From NCBI GenBank assembly GCA_007745835.1, contig CP036424.1, forward strand, positions 3,273,968 to 3,337,967: 64,000 nt of DNA, read 5' to 3'. Position numbers and translations under genes: made by a program. The notes under the pieces are model-generated. The model was not told where the DNA came from. It did not search any database and saw nothing but the letters and a program-made list of their open reading frames with translations. Shown here one piece after another: positions 26,875-35,827 of this stretch; positions within the stretch are counted from its first letter, which is position 1; the number at the start of each line of letters is the position of its first letter. Source of the stretch: Planctomycetes bacterium MalM25. GTDB lineage: Bacteria > Planctomycetota > Planctomycetia > Pirellulales > Lacipirellulaceae.

Positions 26875-29598
26875 TCAGAACTCGATGAACGTCTTTGCGT
26901 CCACGCTTGCTAAGACTTCGTCAACGGCTTGTTTGTCCCCGATGCGATCCTTGACGACCGCCTCGTCACTCGACTCTTCATGGTCCTCCGTGGCTACGGA
27001 GCCCTCAAGTCTCTTGAACAGCATGCTGTCCCTCCCCGGCTGAACCGCTGACGCCTTGGCGCCATACGACATGCTCTCAATGGCGGTCTGTGTGCGACCT
27101 GCAGAGCCGTTCATGAGTCCGAGGGCAAGCTCTTCTCGCATGGCCCCAACACCTTCTGTGGCCTGCGAGCCGTGGTTCCATGCGCCAGTTCCCGTCCCAG
27201 CGACACCGAAGGCCTCATCAAAAGCGACCTGCAAGGTTGATGGTGCAGCAGCCGCGTAGAGGAGTGAAGGATCTGTGAAGTAATCGCCGGTGAGCGTGGC
27301 CACCAACGGGTTCTCTGCCAGGCTTGCGATGTTGGTGAACTGATACAGATTTCCGTCAGACGTAATGAAGTACCACTGAGCATTCGCGTTGGATCGCAGC
27401 CACTTCTCTCCCCAACCGGCAAAACTCTCGTAATAACTGCCGACAAAGTTCAGGTCGAGTTGCTGGTTTACGTCGTACGCAATCTGCTCAACAGAGGCAT
27501 TGGCTGCCGAAGCTTCTGTGAGTAGCTCCGGGCTGCTATGCACAGAGGAGTCAAGCTCTACGAGCAAGACGCACTCATCCAAGTTCTTCCCCGCTTGCCA
27601 TTCATACAGGCCCCCCTCGGCGTCCACGAAGTACCAATACCCGGAATCGGCCCCAAGCCACTGAACCCCACCGCTTGCTGAGTTGCCCTCGGGCAAGGTC
27701 AAGCCAAGCACCGAATCGATTGTGGCGAAGAGCCCCGAATCAACCACCCCGGTATCTGGGGCGTCGTACACCAGTTCGAGGTTCTCATGATGTGTGGCAG
27801 AGAGCGAAGCGGTCAGAGAGCCGTTCGCGCCGATGCCGCCATCCCAGGCGTGGACAGCTCCATCCGGGGTAATGAAGTGCCAAGATTTATCCGCGGCCTG
27901 AAACCATTTCTCCCCACGACCGCCATAGTTCTCGAACTCATTCCCGTTGGAGTAGTAGCCGTTTTGCTGATCCAGGTCACGCGCAGTTGCGAACACCGAG
28001 GCGGCCTGCTCATCGGGTGACTGCGTTAGTGACATGTCGAGGTCGTAGTAGCCGAGCCCATCGGACGACGAGAGGGCGACCGTGTAGGTCTGGCCGGCGA
28101 CGACATCCAGCACGCAGGAGCCGCCCCCCTGGTCGTTCCAAGAGCCGCCCCACGCGTCCCACTCGGCCACCATGCCGTGGGTCATGCCGTTGGCGGTCAC
28201 CGTCACGGTGCCTGTAGCGCCCGCCGTAAAAGTGAAGTAGTCGGCGTCGTCGAGCGTGGTGATCGCGCCGCTGACGAGGCTCAACGGGTTGCTGCCAGAA
28301 CTGTCGTTCAGCGTGCCGAGGTTGTGCGCCGTCGCGACGCTCGAGCCGAAATCGTCCTCGGGCATGAGGGCGTCGATCGCCGCCTCGAGGTTCAGCCGTT
28401 GGTAGTTCGTGTCGGTCGCCGAGTCGTAGAATGTGTCGGCGGTGGCCATCATGTGGTCGTAGATATCCCACTGATCGACGCCCGTCTGGCCGACGAAGTC
28501 CATCGCTTCGCGGATGAGCATGCTCGCGCCCGCCACGTACGGCGCCGCCATGCTGGTGCCGCTCATGCTGAGCCAGTCGTCGTCGATCGTGTCGCCGTCG
28601 TTGGCGGCGTAGTCGGGCACGGTGCTGGTGATCCAGCGCCCCGGGGCGGCGATCGCGTACTCGGCCCGCTGGCTGAAAGGGGCGAGCTGGCCGTCATTGC
28701 CGGTGGCCATGACCGGGATCACGTGGTCGCTCGCCGCCGGGTAGCTCACCCCCTTCGTGTTGTAATCGGCGTAGCTGTTGCCGGCCGAAACCGACACGAA
28801 GATGCCGTCCGCCTCGAGCTGCGCGAACTCGTTCTCCAGCATCGCCCAGCTGGGGACGCTGTCCGAGTTCCACTCGGTGCCGAGCGATAGGTTGACCGAG
28901 GTGATCGGGTTGTCGAACGCGTTGCGGTTGGTGTGGACCCACTGGAGAGCCTGCTCGACCCAGCTGAAGTAGCCGTTGCCCGCGTCGTCGAAGACGCGCA
29001 GGCCGACCATGTCGACACCGGTCGCCACGCCCGAGTGGGCGCCGTCGCCCACGGCGCCGACGATCCCCGCGACGTGCGTCCCGTGGCTCCCCTCGGGGCC
29101 GTCGTCGTAGAAGTCGGCGTCGTTCTCGGTGAAGTCCCAACCGCCGACGACTCGGTAGCCCTCGCCCACGCCCCCGCCGAGGGCGTAGTGGTTGTAGGCG
29201 ATGCCGCTGTCGATGACGGCGACCGTCTGGCCCGTCCCGTCGAAGCCGTACCGGTTGACGACCTCGTCCTGGCCGGTCAGGTCGTGGGCCTCGTTGAGCA
29301 GCTGCTCGATGCGATCGAACTGCTCATCGACCTCCTCCCAACCGATGTCCTCGACGCGCTCGATCCAGAAGTCGGCGTCGGGATCGACCGCGGGCGCCGA
29401 CTCAACGATCGCGTGACCCATTGACGGTCCGCTGCCGTGCTGCGAGAGCATCGGCTCCTCGTCCACGATCGAGTGATGCCCCATCATCGGACCACCAAGC
29501 GGGTTGGCGGACATCACGACGCGGGCTTCGAGCGTCTCGTGCTTGCGGGGCTTGGGCGTCTGCGGCCGGGTCTGCCGGCGTCGGGATCGACGAGCCAT
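26875..29598 (-). CDS. Secreted S8 family subtilisin-like serine protease with C-terminal repeats
   Basis: The protein has 907 residues. The catalytic triad is D130 (VAVIDSG), H175 (GSHGTHVAG) and S349 (SGTSMAAPYVAG), with oxyanion N274 (SAGNSY). The N-terminus (basic, then ETLEARVVMSAN) is a divergent LEPR-XLL-like tag instead of a normal signal peptide. A pre-peptidase C-terminal-like domain lies at about 415-520 (DDADYFTFTAG). Three related units of about 100 residues follow (EKWFQAADKSWHFITPDG, QWLGADSGYWYFVDAEG, EKWLRSNANAQWYFITSDG). The C-terminus is charged and has no PEP-CTERM tail. It faces the end of the polysaccharide operon but is more G+C-rich in its protease part. Surface protein processing is inferred. 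Confidence 0.88.
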   Translation of the reverse strand: MARRSRRRQTRPQTPKPRKHETLEARVVMSANPLGGPMMGHHSIVDEEPMLSQHGSGPSMGHAIVESAPAVDPDADFWIERVEDIGWEEVDEQFDRIEQLLNEAHDLTGQDEVVNRYGFDGTGQTVAVIDSGIAYNHYALGGGVGEGYRVVGGWDFTENDADFYDDGPEGSHGTHVAGIVGAVGDGAHSGVATGVDMVGLRVFDDAGNGYFSWVEQALQWVHTNRNAFDNPITSVNLSLGTEWNSDSVPSWAMLENEFAQLEADGIFVSVSAGNSYADYNTKGVSYPAASDHVIPVMATGNDGQLAPFSQRAEYAIAAPGRWITSTVPDYAANDGDTIDDDWLSMSGTSMAAPYVAGASMLIREAMDFVGQTGVDQWDIYDHMMATADTFYDSATDTNYQRLNLEAAIDALMPEDDFGSSVATAHNLGTLNDSSGSNPLSLVSGAITTLDDADYFTFTAGATGTVTVTANGMTHGMVAEWDAWGGSWNDQGGGSCVLDVVAGQTYTVALSSSDGLGYYDLDMSLTQSPDEQAASVFATARDLDQQNGYYSNGNEFENYGGRGEKWFQAADKSWHFITPDGAVHAWDGGIGANGSLTASLSATHHENLELVYDAPDTGVVDSGLFATIDSVLGLTLPEGNSASGGVQWLGADSGYWYFVDAEGGLYEWQAGKNLDECVLLVELDSSVHSSPELLTEASAANASVEQIAYDVNQQLDLNFVGSYYESFAGWGEKWLRSNANAQWYFITSDGNLYQFTNIASLAENPLVATLTGDYFTDPSLLYAAAAPSTLQVAFDEAFGVAGTGTGAWNHGSQATEGVGAMREELALGLMNGSAGRTQTAIESMSYGAKASAVQPGRDSMLFKRLEGSVATEDHEESSDEAVVKDRIGDKQAVDEVLASVDAKTFIEF

Positions 29599-29854
29599 GG
29601 CGGTAGCGATAGCGAGAGGAGAAAAGGAGCCGGACGGGGCGGCCAGCGAGCCGGTGCGCCGCGTCGGTGAGGAGGAGGGGGGCCGTGCACTTGGCGCGGC
29701 CGAAGAAGCCTAGGTCACCCAGGCTCGCCGGGCGTCGGCTTACCGAAGAATGCCGCGCGGGGGTGTGGCGGCGACGCGGCGTGTTGCCCAAGGGCCACCG
29801 GGCGGGCCACAATGCGTCCTCCAAACACGACACGGACGCGCCAACAACTGTTGA

Positions 29855-29861
29855 AAGAAGG
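29855..29861 (+). promoter_or_regulatory. Ribosome binding site deciding the dihydroorotase start
   Basis: AAGAAGG lies 6 nt before the ATG at 29868. The reading frame is open to 29667, but the extra residues are Arg-rich and unlike the family. Confidence 0.65.
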
Positions 29862-29867
29862 CAACCG

Positions 29868-31211
29868 ATGCGAACCAGGATCGCCAACGCCACCACGATG
29901 CTGCCGAGCGGCCCCGAGCGGATCGACGTCATCCTCGAGGGGGGCAAGATCGCCGACCTCGATCCGGGCGTGGGAGTCGCCGCCGATGAGACCATCGACG
30001 CGACCGGCCTGCACCTCCTGCCAGGCGTAGTCGATGACCAGGTCCATTTCCGCGAACCAGGGCTCACCCATAAAGAGGACCTCGAGCACGCGACGCGCGC
30101 CTGCGCGAAGGGGGGCGTCACCACCTTCTTCGAGATGCCCAACACCTCGCCGACGACGACCACCTGCCAGCGACTCGACGAGAAGCTCGCGATCGCGGCG
30201 AAGTCCTGCCGGGTCAACTACGCCTTCTACCTCGGCGCCACCCCCGACAACGTCGAAGAGTTGAAGGCGGCCCAGCGCACGCCCGGCATCAAGATCTTCA
30301 TCGGCAGCAGCACGGGCAACCTGCTCGTCGACCAGCAGGAGGCCCTCGAGCGGATCTTCGCCGAGACCACGCTCCCCCTCACCGCGCATTGCGAGGACGA
30401 GGCGACCGTCCGCGCCAACGCCGAGCGGCTCGCCGGCACGACCGACGTCGCCGACCACTCCCGGATCCGCGACCACGCCGCCGCCCGGATCGCCACCGCC
30501 CGCGCGATCGACCTGGCGGAGCGGCACGACCATCGGTTCCACGTGCTGCACGTCTCCACGGGCGACGAGACCGACCTCATCGCCGCCGCGATCGCCAGCG
30601 GCCGTGGCCTCATCACGGGCGAGGCCTGCCCGCACCACCTGCTGTTCTCGATCGACGACTACGAGCGGCTCGGCACGCTCATCCAGATGAACCCGTCGCT
30701 GAAGACCAAGGAGGACGCGGCCCGGCTGTGGGACGCCCTGCGGGCGGACACGCTCCAGGTGATCGCGACCGACCACGCGCCGCATACGCTTGAGGAGAAG
30801 AAGAAGCCCTACCCGCAGTCCCCCTCGGGCCTGCCCGCGGTTGAGAACTCCTTGGCGTTGATGCTGAACGAGGCGAGCCGAGGCCGCTGCACACTTGAGC
30901 AGATCGTCCACTGGATGTGCGACGCCCCTGCGCGAACCTGGGACCTTCTTAACAAAGGCCGCATCGCCACGGGCTACGACGCCGACCTCGTGCTGGTCGA
31001 TCTAGAAAAACGGCATACGATCCGTTCTGTGGACCAGCTCACAAAAAGTGGCTGGAGCCCCTGGGATGGGGTCGAACTGACCGGCCAGCCGGTGCGCACG
31101 TGGGTGAACGGGCTCACGGTTTACAGCGACGGCCGCGTCAACGACGCTATCCGTGGGGCCGAAGCCAAGTTCGATCACACCCGCGGCGGCTACTGGGCCA
31201 CGGCGGATTGA
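29868..31211 (+). CDS. pyrC: Dihydroorotase
   Basis: This 447-residue amidohydrolase makes dihydroorotate in pyrimidine synthesis. The metal-site strand reads [20 protein letters not shown] (D56-D57-Q58-V59-H60). This has Gln at the first His position, which is common in the Bacteroidetes/Planctomycetes dihydroorotase branch, and keeps the substrate-binding Arg62. Further motifs are MPNTSPTT (Asn contact), [29 protein letters not shown] and [12 protein letters not shown] with the catalytic Asp. The DHAPH and [17 protein letters not shown] blocks separate it from hydantoinase and allantoinase. No other pyrimidine gene is nearby. Confidence 0.92.
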   Translation: MRTRIANATTMLPSGPERIDVILEGGKIADLDPGVGVAADETIDATGLHLLPGVVDDQVHFREPGLTHKEDLEHATRACAKGGVTTFFEMPNTSPTTTTCQRLDEKLAIAAKSCRVNYAFYLGATPDNVEELKAAQRTPGIKIFIGSSTGNLLVDQQEALERIFAETTLPLTAHCEDEATVRANAERLAGTTDVADHSRIRDHAAARIATARAIDLAERHDHRFHVLHVSTGDETDLIAAAIASGRGLITGEACPHHLLFSIDDYERLGTLIQMNPSLKTKEDAARLWDALRADTLQVIATDHAPHTLEEKKKPYPQSPSGLPAVENSLALMLNEASRGRCTLEQIVHWMCDAPARTWDLLNKGRIATGYDADLVLVDLEKRHTIRSVDQLTKSGWSPWDGVELTGQPVRTWVNGLTVYSDGRVNDAIRGAEAKFDHTRGGYWATAD

Positions 31212-31300
31212 GTTGAACCGGGCGTCAAGACAGCAGCCAATCCAGCGGAAGGCCTACGGGACGGGCAGCCCCCGCTCTTCGGACCGACACCGAGTGCAGC

Positions 31301-32023
31301 ATGACCGAAGAGCTTTGGTACCTAAAACAATGCGACCTGTTCCGCCGGCTGAGCCCGGAACAGATCGCGCGGCTGGAGCCGCTCTGCCGCTCCCGCACCT
31401 TCCGCCGCGGCGAGCCGGTCTACCTGCCGTCGGACGCCGCCGAGGCGGCCATGGTCCTTGCTGAGGGGCGGGTGAAGATTGGCTCGCTCACGAGCGACGG
31501 TAAGCAGACGATCCTCGCCTTTATCGAGCCGGGCGAGCTGTTCGGCGAGCTGGAGGCCCTCGACGGGGGGGCCCGCGAGGAGTTCGCCGAGGCGGCCGAG
31601 AAGTCGACCGTTGTGCTGCTCCCTGCCGACGCGTTGCGCGGCCTGATTGAACAAGACCCGACGCTGGCGATGGGCGTCACCAAGCTGATCGGCCTCCGTC
31701 GACGGCGGATCGAACGGCGGCTCAAGTCGCTCCTGTTCCGCTCCAACCGCCAACGCCTAGTGAGCCTGCTGACCGAACTCGCCGAGCAATACGGCCAACC
31801 GAGCACCGACCCGCCCGGCGTGCGCCTCGGGATCAAGCTTTCGCACCAGGACATGGCCAGCGTGATCGGCAGCACCCGCGAAACGGTCACCGTCGTGCTG
31901 GGCGAGCTACAGTCCGAGGGGCTGCTCACGGTGGGGCGACGTAAGCTGGTGCTATCGGACCTCGACACCCTCGTCCGAGCAGCCGACGGTCCCCTGAAAC
32001 CGGCGGAGGCGGTTTCAAGCTGA
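31301..32023 (+). CDS. Crp/Fnr family transcriptional regulator
   Basis: This 240-residue regulator has a cyclic-nucleotide-binding-like beta-roll at residues 15-120 (RRGEPVYLPSD, VLAEGRVKIGSLTSDGKQTIL, FIEPGELFGELEAL). A long dimerisation helix and a C-terminal winged helix-turn-helix follow (KLSHQDMASVIGSTRETVTVVLGELQSEGLL, the recognition helix lying in GSTRETVTVVL). The N-terminal cysteine set of an Fnr iron-sulfur sensor is not complete, with only scattered Cys near residues 11 and 29. The ligand is therefore unknown. It stands between dihydroorotase and a small zinc-finger membrane protein transcribed the same way, which is a candidate target. Confidence 0.88.
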   Translation: MTEELWYLKQCDLFRRLSPEQIARLEPLCRSRTFRRGEPVYLPSDAAEAAMVLAEGRVKIGSLTSDGKQTILAFIEPGELFGELEALDGGAREEFAEAAEKSTVVLLPADALRGLIEQDPTLAMGVTKLIGLRRRRIERRLKSLLFRSNRQRLVSLLTELAEQYGQPSTDPPGVRLGIKLSHQDMASVIGSTRETVTVVLGELQSEGLLTVGRRKLVLSDLDTLVRAADGPLKPAEAVSS

Positions 32024-32161
32024 TGTGCGCCACCGTGGGCTGCAATACGGTCCTCAACCCCCAATCCCGACGATAATTCACCAAGCCCCGGCGTCACGCC
32101 TCGCCCTGTTCGCTCTGGCGTGTCAGAATCCGGGAAGATGACGCGAAACGGCGAGCACGAT

Positions 32162-32596
32162 ATGAGCACTCCCGAACCCAGCAAAAACCAGGACGACTGG
32201 TCCCCCTGCCCCGCCGGCATGCTCTGCCAGCTGGGCGGCCGGATGCGCGATAACCAGACCCGCCGCACGGTGCTGAAGACCGCCGGCGGGGTGGCCACGC
32301 TGGCCCTCGCCGCGGTGCTGGCGGTGAACCTCATGCCCTGCCCCACGCCGGGCGGAATCAGCTGCGATCAGTGCGTCGCCCAGATGCCCGCCTACAACCT
32401 CTACCTGACCGCCGACAGCGACCTGGCCGCCGACGACCTAGCCGCCGACGACGCCGAAGCGATGGCCACCCACCTCAAGACCTGCCCCAAGTGCCGCAAC
32501 TACTTCGAACGCAAGTACCCCGGCGTGCTTGCGGCGACCGTCTCGGCGGGCCTCGGCTGGTTGTCCTTGGCGGTGCTCGGCGCGCGACGTGTCTGA
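32162..32596 (+). CDS. Small Cys-rich membrane protein with zf-HC2-like motif and Tat-like signal
   Basis: I do not recognise a named family. The 144-residue protein has a TRRTVLKTAGG segment followed by a hydrophobic helix (VATLALAAVLAVNLM), which resembles a twin-arginine signal or a signal anchor. Two cysteine pairs follow: CDQC near residue 60 and H-x3-C-x2-C (HLKTCPKCRNYF), the latter like the zf-HC2 zinc finger of anti-sigma factors. A duplicated acidic element (LAADDLAADDAEA) lies between them. The C-terminus has a second hydrophobic stretch. Starts at 32138 and 32120 (GTG) are also possible. It overlaps the next gene by 8 bp. Confidence 0.6.
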   Translation: MSTPEPSKNQDDWSPCPAGMLCQLGGRMRDNQTRRTVLKTAGGVATLALAAVLAVNLMPCPTPGGISCDQCVAQMPAYNLYLTADSDLAADDLAADDAEAMATHLKTCPKCRNYFERKYPGVLAATVSAGLGWLSLAVLGARRV

Positions 32597-33461
32597 ATCA
32601 CCCGCTCCCGCACGGGCAACGCACGTCGCGATCGTGACCGGCGCCGCGGGCGGGATCGGCCGCGCGATCAGCCTCCGTCTGGGCCGACTCGGTTATCGAC
32701 TCGTCTTGCTCGACCGAGACGACTCGGGCCTGCGTTCCCTTCAGGCCGATCTCTCGACAGCCTGCCCCGGCGATCATGAAACGGTCGCGGCCGACGTGTC
32801 CGACGCCGACGCGTGGCGGGGCCTCGCCGACACGCTGCGGCACGACGGCGCACGCGTCGAGTTGCTGGTCCAAACCGCCGGTCGACTGCTCAGCGGCAAG
32901 CTCATCGACTGCGATCCCAACGACCTGCGGTCGATCGTCGACACGAACCTCACCGGCATGCTGCTCGGCGCGCGCGAGATCGGCCCGCTGCTGGCGGCCG
33001 ACTCCGGCGGCGCCTCCCCCCTGCCCCGCGGCATGCTGCCCCCGCTGCCCCGCGGTATGCTGGGAATCGCTTCGATCTTCGCGGCGGTCTCCCCACCGCA
33101 ATTCGCCGCCTACAACGCGACGAAGGCGGGCGTCGTCGCCCTGGGCGAGACGCTCCACGGCGAGTGGGCGCCCCTCGGGCTGACCGTGACCACGGTCCTG
33201 CCCGGCGTCACGCCGACCGGGCTGTTCGACGCGGCCGTGTACAGCGCCCCAAAACTCCGCGAGCAAGTCGCCCGCCGAGTCGAGCAAGCGGAACTGACCG
33301 CCGAGGCGGTCGCCGACGCGGCCCTCGAAGCGTACCGCCGCCGCCGGATCGTCGCCCCAATCGGCCGCCGCGCGGGGCGATACCATTGGCTCAAGCGCTG
33401 GCTCCCCACGATGCTGCTCAAGCGGGTCGCCCGCGCAGCGGAGCGGGAACTGGACGGCTAA
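32589..33461 (+). CDS. Short-chain dehydrogenase/reductase with a tandem insertion
   Basis: This classical SDR of 290 residues has the cofactor motif VAIVTGAAGGIGRAI, acidic D in LLDRDDSGL (suggesting NAD rather than NADP), a QTAGRLL variant of NNAG, and catalytic S (GIASIFAA) and Y-x3-K (YNATK). Between the NNAG region and the catalytic Ser lies SPLPRGMLPPLPRGML, an 8-residue unit present twice where other SDRs have a short turn. The start is a GTG at 32589 overlapping the previous stop, because residues further upstream have no family resemblance. The C-terminal tail (YRRRRIVAPIGRRAGRYHWLKRWLP) resembles membrane-associated SDRs. The substrate is unknown. Confidence 0.8.
   Translation: MSESPAPARATHVAIVTGAAGGIGRAISLRLGRLGYRLVLLDRDDSGLRSLQADLSTACPGDHETVAADVSDADAWRGLADTLRHDGARVELLVQTAGRLLSGKLIDCDPNDLRSIVDTNLTGMLLGAREIGPLLAADSGGASPLPRGMLPPLPRGMLGIASIFAAVSPPQFAAYNATKAGVVALGETLHGEWAPLGLTVTTVLPGVTPTGLFDAAVYSAPKLREQVARRVEQAELTAEAVADAALEAYRRRRIVAPIGRRAGRYHWLKRWLPTMLLKRVARAAERELDG
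33015..33062 (+). repeat. 24-bp tandem duplication inside the SDR gene
   Basis: Two adjacent 24-bp units, identical over CTGCCCCGCGG(C/T)ATGCTG and similar upstream of it, encode the repeated LPRGML peptide. The reading frame is kept. Confidence 0.8.
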
Positions 33462-33518
33462 GCCGCGCCCTTCCCGCCGCGCGAGCTTGCGACGCAAGCC
33501 TCGAAGGAGGGTCACACC

Positions 33519-34598
33519 TTACGCACTTGGCGGCATCCACCATGAAGCCGACGCGGATCCGCGTCGGCCGGAGCGGCCATGGGCTCCAAAGAGACGCTGA
33601 TACCATTTAGGCACCTCCATCCGCCAAGGAGTGCCGTTCTCGTACAACTGCAGGCGGCCGAGCATCCCCTCCTTGTCGTCATCTTCACTGGCGACAGCCA
33701 AGGCCTTATTTTGAAACGAGATGGCCGACTCGAAGTCGTCTAACTCTGCGTAGGCAGCGGCCAGCGACGTAAGGCAATCGGCATCGCAGTAGTCCGTGAG
33801 TTCGCAGGCTTCCGTGCAAAGTTCCATCGCGCGACTTCCATCGCGATAGCGCCACTTCGGGCAACCCGCTAGCACACCGCCAAGAACGATGCGCCGTAAC
33901 GATGATCTCGGGTCGCGTTCTAGGGCTCGTTCGTAATCGGCGATCGCTTTGTCATAGTTCCCCATGCGACACCATGCGAAACCACGGCTGTTGTAAGAGC
34001 GGGGGTCGTCGGGGTCCAAGCGAATGGACTGCGTAAAGTCAGCGATCGCTTTGCGATACTTGCCGAGGTGGGTCCACGAGTTACCACGGTTGTGGTAAGC
34101 GTCGGCATACTCAGGATCATTCTTGATGGCCTGATCGTAGTACTCAATTGCTTCCCGGTGTCTACCAAGACGTTGCCAGACGAAGCACCGCATGTCGTAT
34201 GCATAAGCGTGCCGGGGGTCGAGACGTATCGCTTCGCTGAGATCTGCGAGCGCGTTATGCTGCTCGCCGTTGAAGAATCGGCTGCGGCCTCGGTTGTAGT
34301 AGCACCATGCCAAGCTCTTATGCCCGGGTCCGAGGCGAATCGCTTCGGTGAAATCCGCTATCGCGAGGTCGTGTTTGCCAAGCTGGCTGAAGGCCACACC
34401 GCGGTCGTAGCGAACGTCGGTGCGATCTGGGGCCCAGCTAACCGCCTTGTCAAAGTCAGCGATAGCTTGGTCAAAGTCCTTCTTGCAGTACCACGCTCTA
34501 CCCCGTTGGATCAGAGACAACACATCGTCTGGGGAAAGATCTAGTGCATCGGTGCAATCAGCAATGATCTGATCGAGTTCGCCCTCCTCCTCCGTCAT
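33519..34598 (-). CDS. Tetratricopeptide repeat protein
   Basis: This cytoplasmic-looking protein of 359 residues consists almost entirely of TPR units with the A-x3-G and A-L/I-x-L-x-P pattern. Examples are LIQRGRAWYCKKDFDQAIADF, VRYDRGVAFSQLGKHDLAIA and YHNRGNSWTHLGKYRKAIADF (each unit is 34 residues). At least six units run from residue 8 to about 240, and a less regular pair follows near 285. No signal peptide or other catalytic domain is visible. An ATG at 34637 in the same frame is possible, but the intervening residues are unlike TPR. It is more A+T-rich than its neighbours. Its partner is unknown. Confidence 0.8.
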   Translation of the reverse strand: MTEEEGELDQIIADCTDALDLSPDDVLSLIQRGRAWYCKKDFDQAIADFDKAVSWAPDRTDVRYDRGVAFSQLGKHDLAIADFTEAIRLGPGHKSLAWCYYNRGRSRFFNGEQHNALADLSEAIRLDPRHAYAYDMRCFVWQRLGRHREAIEYYDQAIKNDPEYADAYHNRGNSWTHLGKYRKAIADFTQSIRLDPDDPRSYNSRGFAWCRMGNYDKAIADYERALERDPRSSLRRIVLGGVLAGCPKWRYRDGSRAMELCTEACELTDYCDADCLTSLAAAYAELDDFESAISFQNKALAVASEDDDKEGMLGRLQLYENGTPWRMEVPKWYQRLFGAHGRSGRRGSASASWWMPPSA

Positions 34599-35048
34599 AG
34601 TGCATGCATCTCGCGTCTTTTGAATTCTAGTCCGCAATAGATCGAGAATTGTCTAGTTCAGCTAGACCTCGATCATAATCGAGCTTCAGCACGGCGGCAC
34701 AATCTGTGGGGGATTTGGCGTTCTGCTAACTAACACAGGTGGCGTCGACCTGGGTCGCCAGGCGTGCTTCGCCAACCGTGGGGCGATGAACCCTAGCGGG
34801 GGATCGAGTCAAGCGCCGTTTTTGGCCACGGTTTTGGCCACGTGCGCGGAACCGAATTGTTTGAGAACGTCGAGCGCGAACCTCGGCCTAGACGGCTAAA
34901 AACGGGGGGTTCGCTTCCAACTATTCGGCCCCGTGACGCCTCGTTGGGGGCGACGGGAGCATGAATCGACTGGCGGAGGGCGTGTTCCCAGACGGGGCCC
35001 GATCCATCATCTTGGTGGGCCGTCCGTTCCCCGCTCCCCGGCGAAGCC
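34599..35048. other. Intergenic region with direct and inverted repeats, no gene seen
   Basis: This 450-bp divergent region has no convincing gene. It holds a 12-bp direct repeat, (G/T)TTTTGGCCACG, at 34819-34842 and an inverted-repeat element at 34852-34928 that reappears near 36.8 kb. The region must also contain the promoters of the TPR gene and miaE, which I cannot place. Confidence 0.6.
34852..34928. repeat. Inverted-repeat intergenic element, copy 1
   Basis: The left end CCGAATTGTTTGAGAAC (34852-34868) and right end GTTCGCTTCCAACTATTCGG (34909-34928) are imperfect reverse complements. The right end matches the complement of the left arm of copy 2 at 20 of 21 positions (34908-34928 against 36797-36817). 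Confidence 0.6.
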
Positions 35049-35627
35049 ATGCTCCACTTGAAGTCCGAAACCGACGCCCGCTGGTTCGAGCAGGTCGACG
35101 CCGACCTCGACGCGATCCTGATCGACCACGCCCACTGCGAGAAGAAGGCGGCCGGCACGGCGCTCAACCTGATGTTCGCCTACGTGGAGGACCTGGAGGT
35201 CTGCCGCGAGATGACGGAGATCGTCAACGAGGAGTTGGAGCACTTCCACATGGTGGTCGAGCTGCTCCAGGCCCGCGACATCCCGTTCCGACGCCTCACC
35301 CCGAGCCAATACGGACGCAAGCTGAACGACCTGGTTAGCAAGCAGGAGCCCCAGCGGGCCGTCGATCGGCTGCTGGTCGCGGGGCTGATCGAGGCCCGCA
35401 GCTGCGAGCGGTTCAGCAAGCTGGCCGAGCACGTCAGCCAAGACAAAGAGTTGTCGGAGTTCTACCACAGCCTGTTCGAGTCGGAGGCCCGCCACCACAC
35501 GACCTACACGAAGCTCGCCAAGCGGTTCGCCCCCGAGGAGGAGGTCATGCGGCGGCTGGACGAGCTGGCGGAGCAGGAGGCCCAAATCCTCGCCGACAGC
35601 GACGACCCGCCGCGGATGCACAGCTAG
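35049..35627 (+). CDS. miaE: tRNA-(ms2io6A)-hydroxylase MiaE-like
   Basis: This 192-residue protein resembles MiaE, the diiron enzyme that hydroxylates the isopentenyl side chain of 2-methylthio-N6-isopentenyladenosine at position 37 of tRNAs reading U-starting codons. Ferritin-like ligand spacing is visible: D27/H30-C-E-K-K in LIDHAHCEKKAAGTA, E60-E-L-E-H-F-H in NEELEHFHMV, E115-A-R-S-C-E in AGLIEARSCERF, and E143-x2-H-H in FESEARHHTTY. Its length fits the family. It is on the same strand as the lipid cassette downstream but separated by 200 bp, so a functional link is not implied. Confidence 0.85.
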   Translation: MLHLKSETDARWFEQVDADLDAILIDHAHCEKKAAGTALNLMFAYVEDLEVCREMTEIVNEELEHFHMVVELLQARDIPFRRLTPSQYGRKLNDLVSKQEPQRAVDRLLVAGLIEARSCERFSKLAEHVSQDKELSEFYHSLFESEARHHTTYTKLAKRFAPEEEVMRRLDELAEQEAQILADSDDPPRMHS

Positions 35628-35827
35628 AATCGGGCCTTCACCAGGACCGGCGGCGCCAGCACTTCACCGAATCTGAACGGAAGTTTAACCCCCTTCCAGC
35701 GCTATCCACTCGACGACGTAACCTCTGCGGCAGATATAGGTAACGGACAGATCGGACCGGCTCGGGGAGCCCCGCGAGGCGACGCCTCCCTCCCCAAGCC
35801 GCCTTGCCGTCAACCGCCAGGCGCCGC

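Noticed and set aside
34793-35167. 124-codon minus-strand frame overlapping miaE
   Set aside because: It overlaps a clear gene in antisense and shows no domain.
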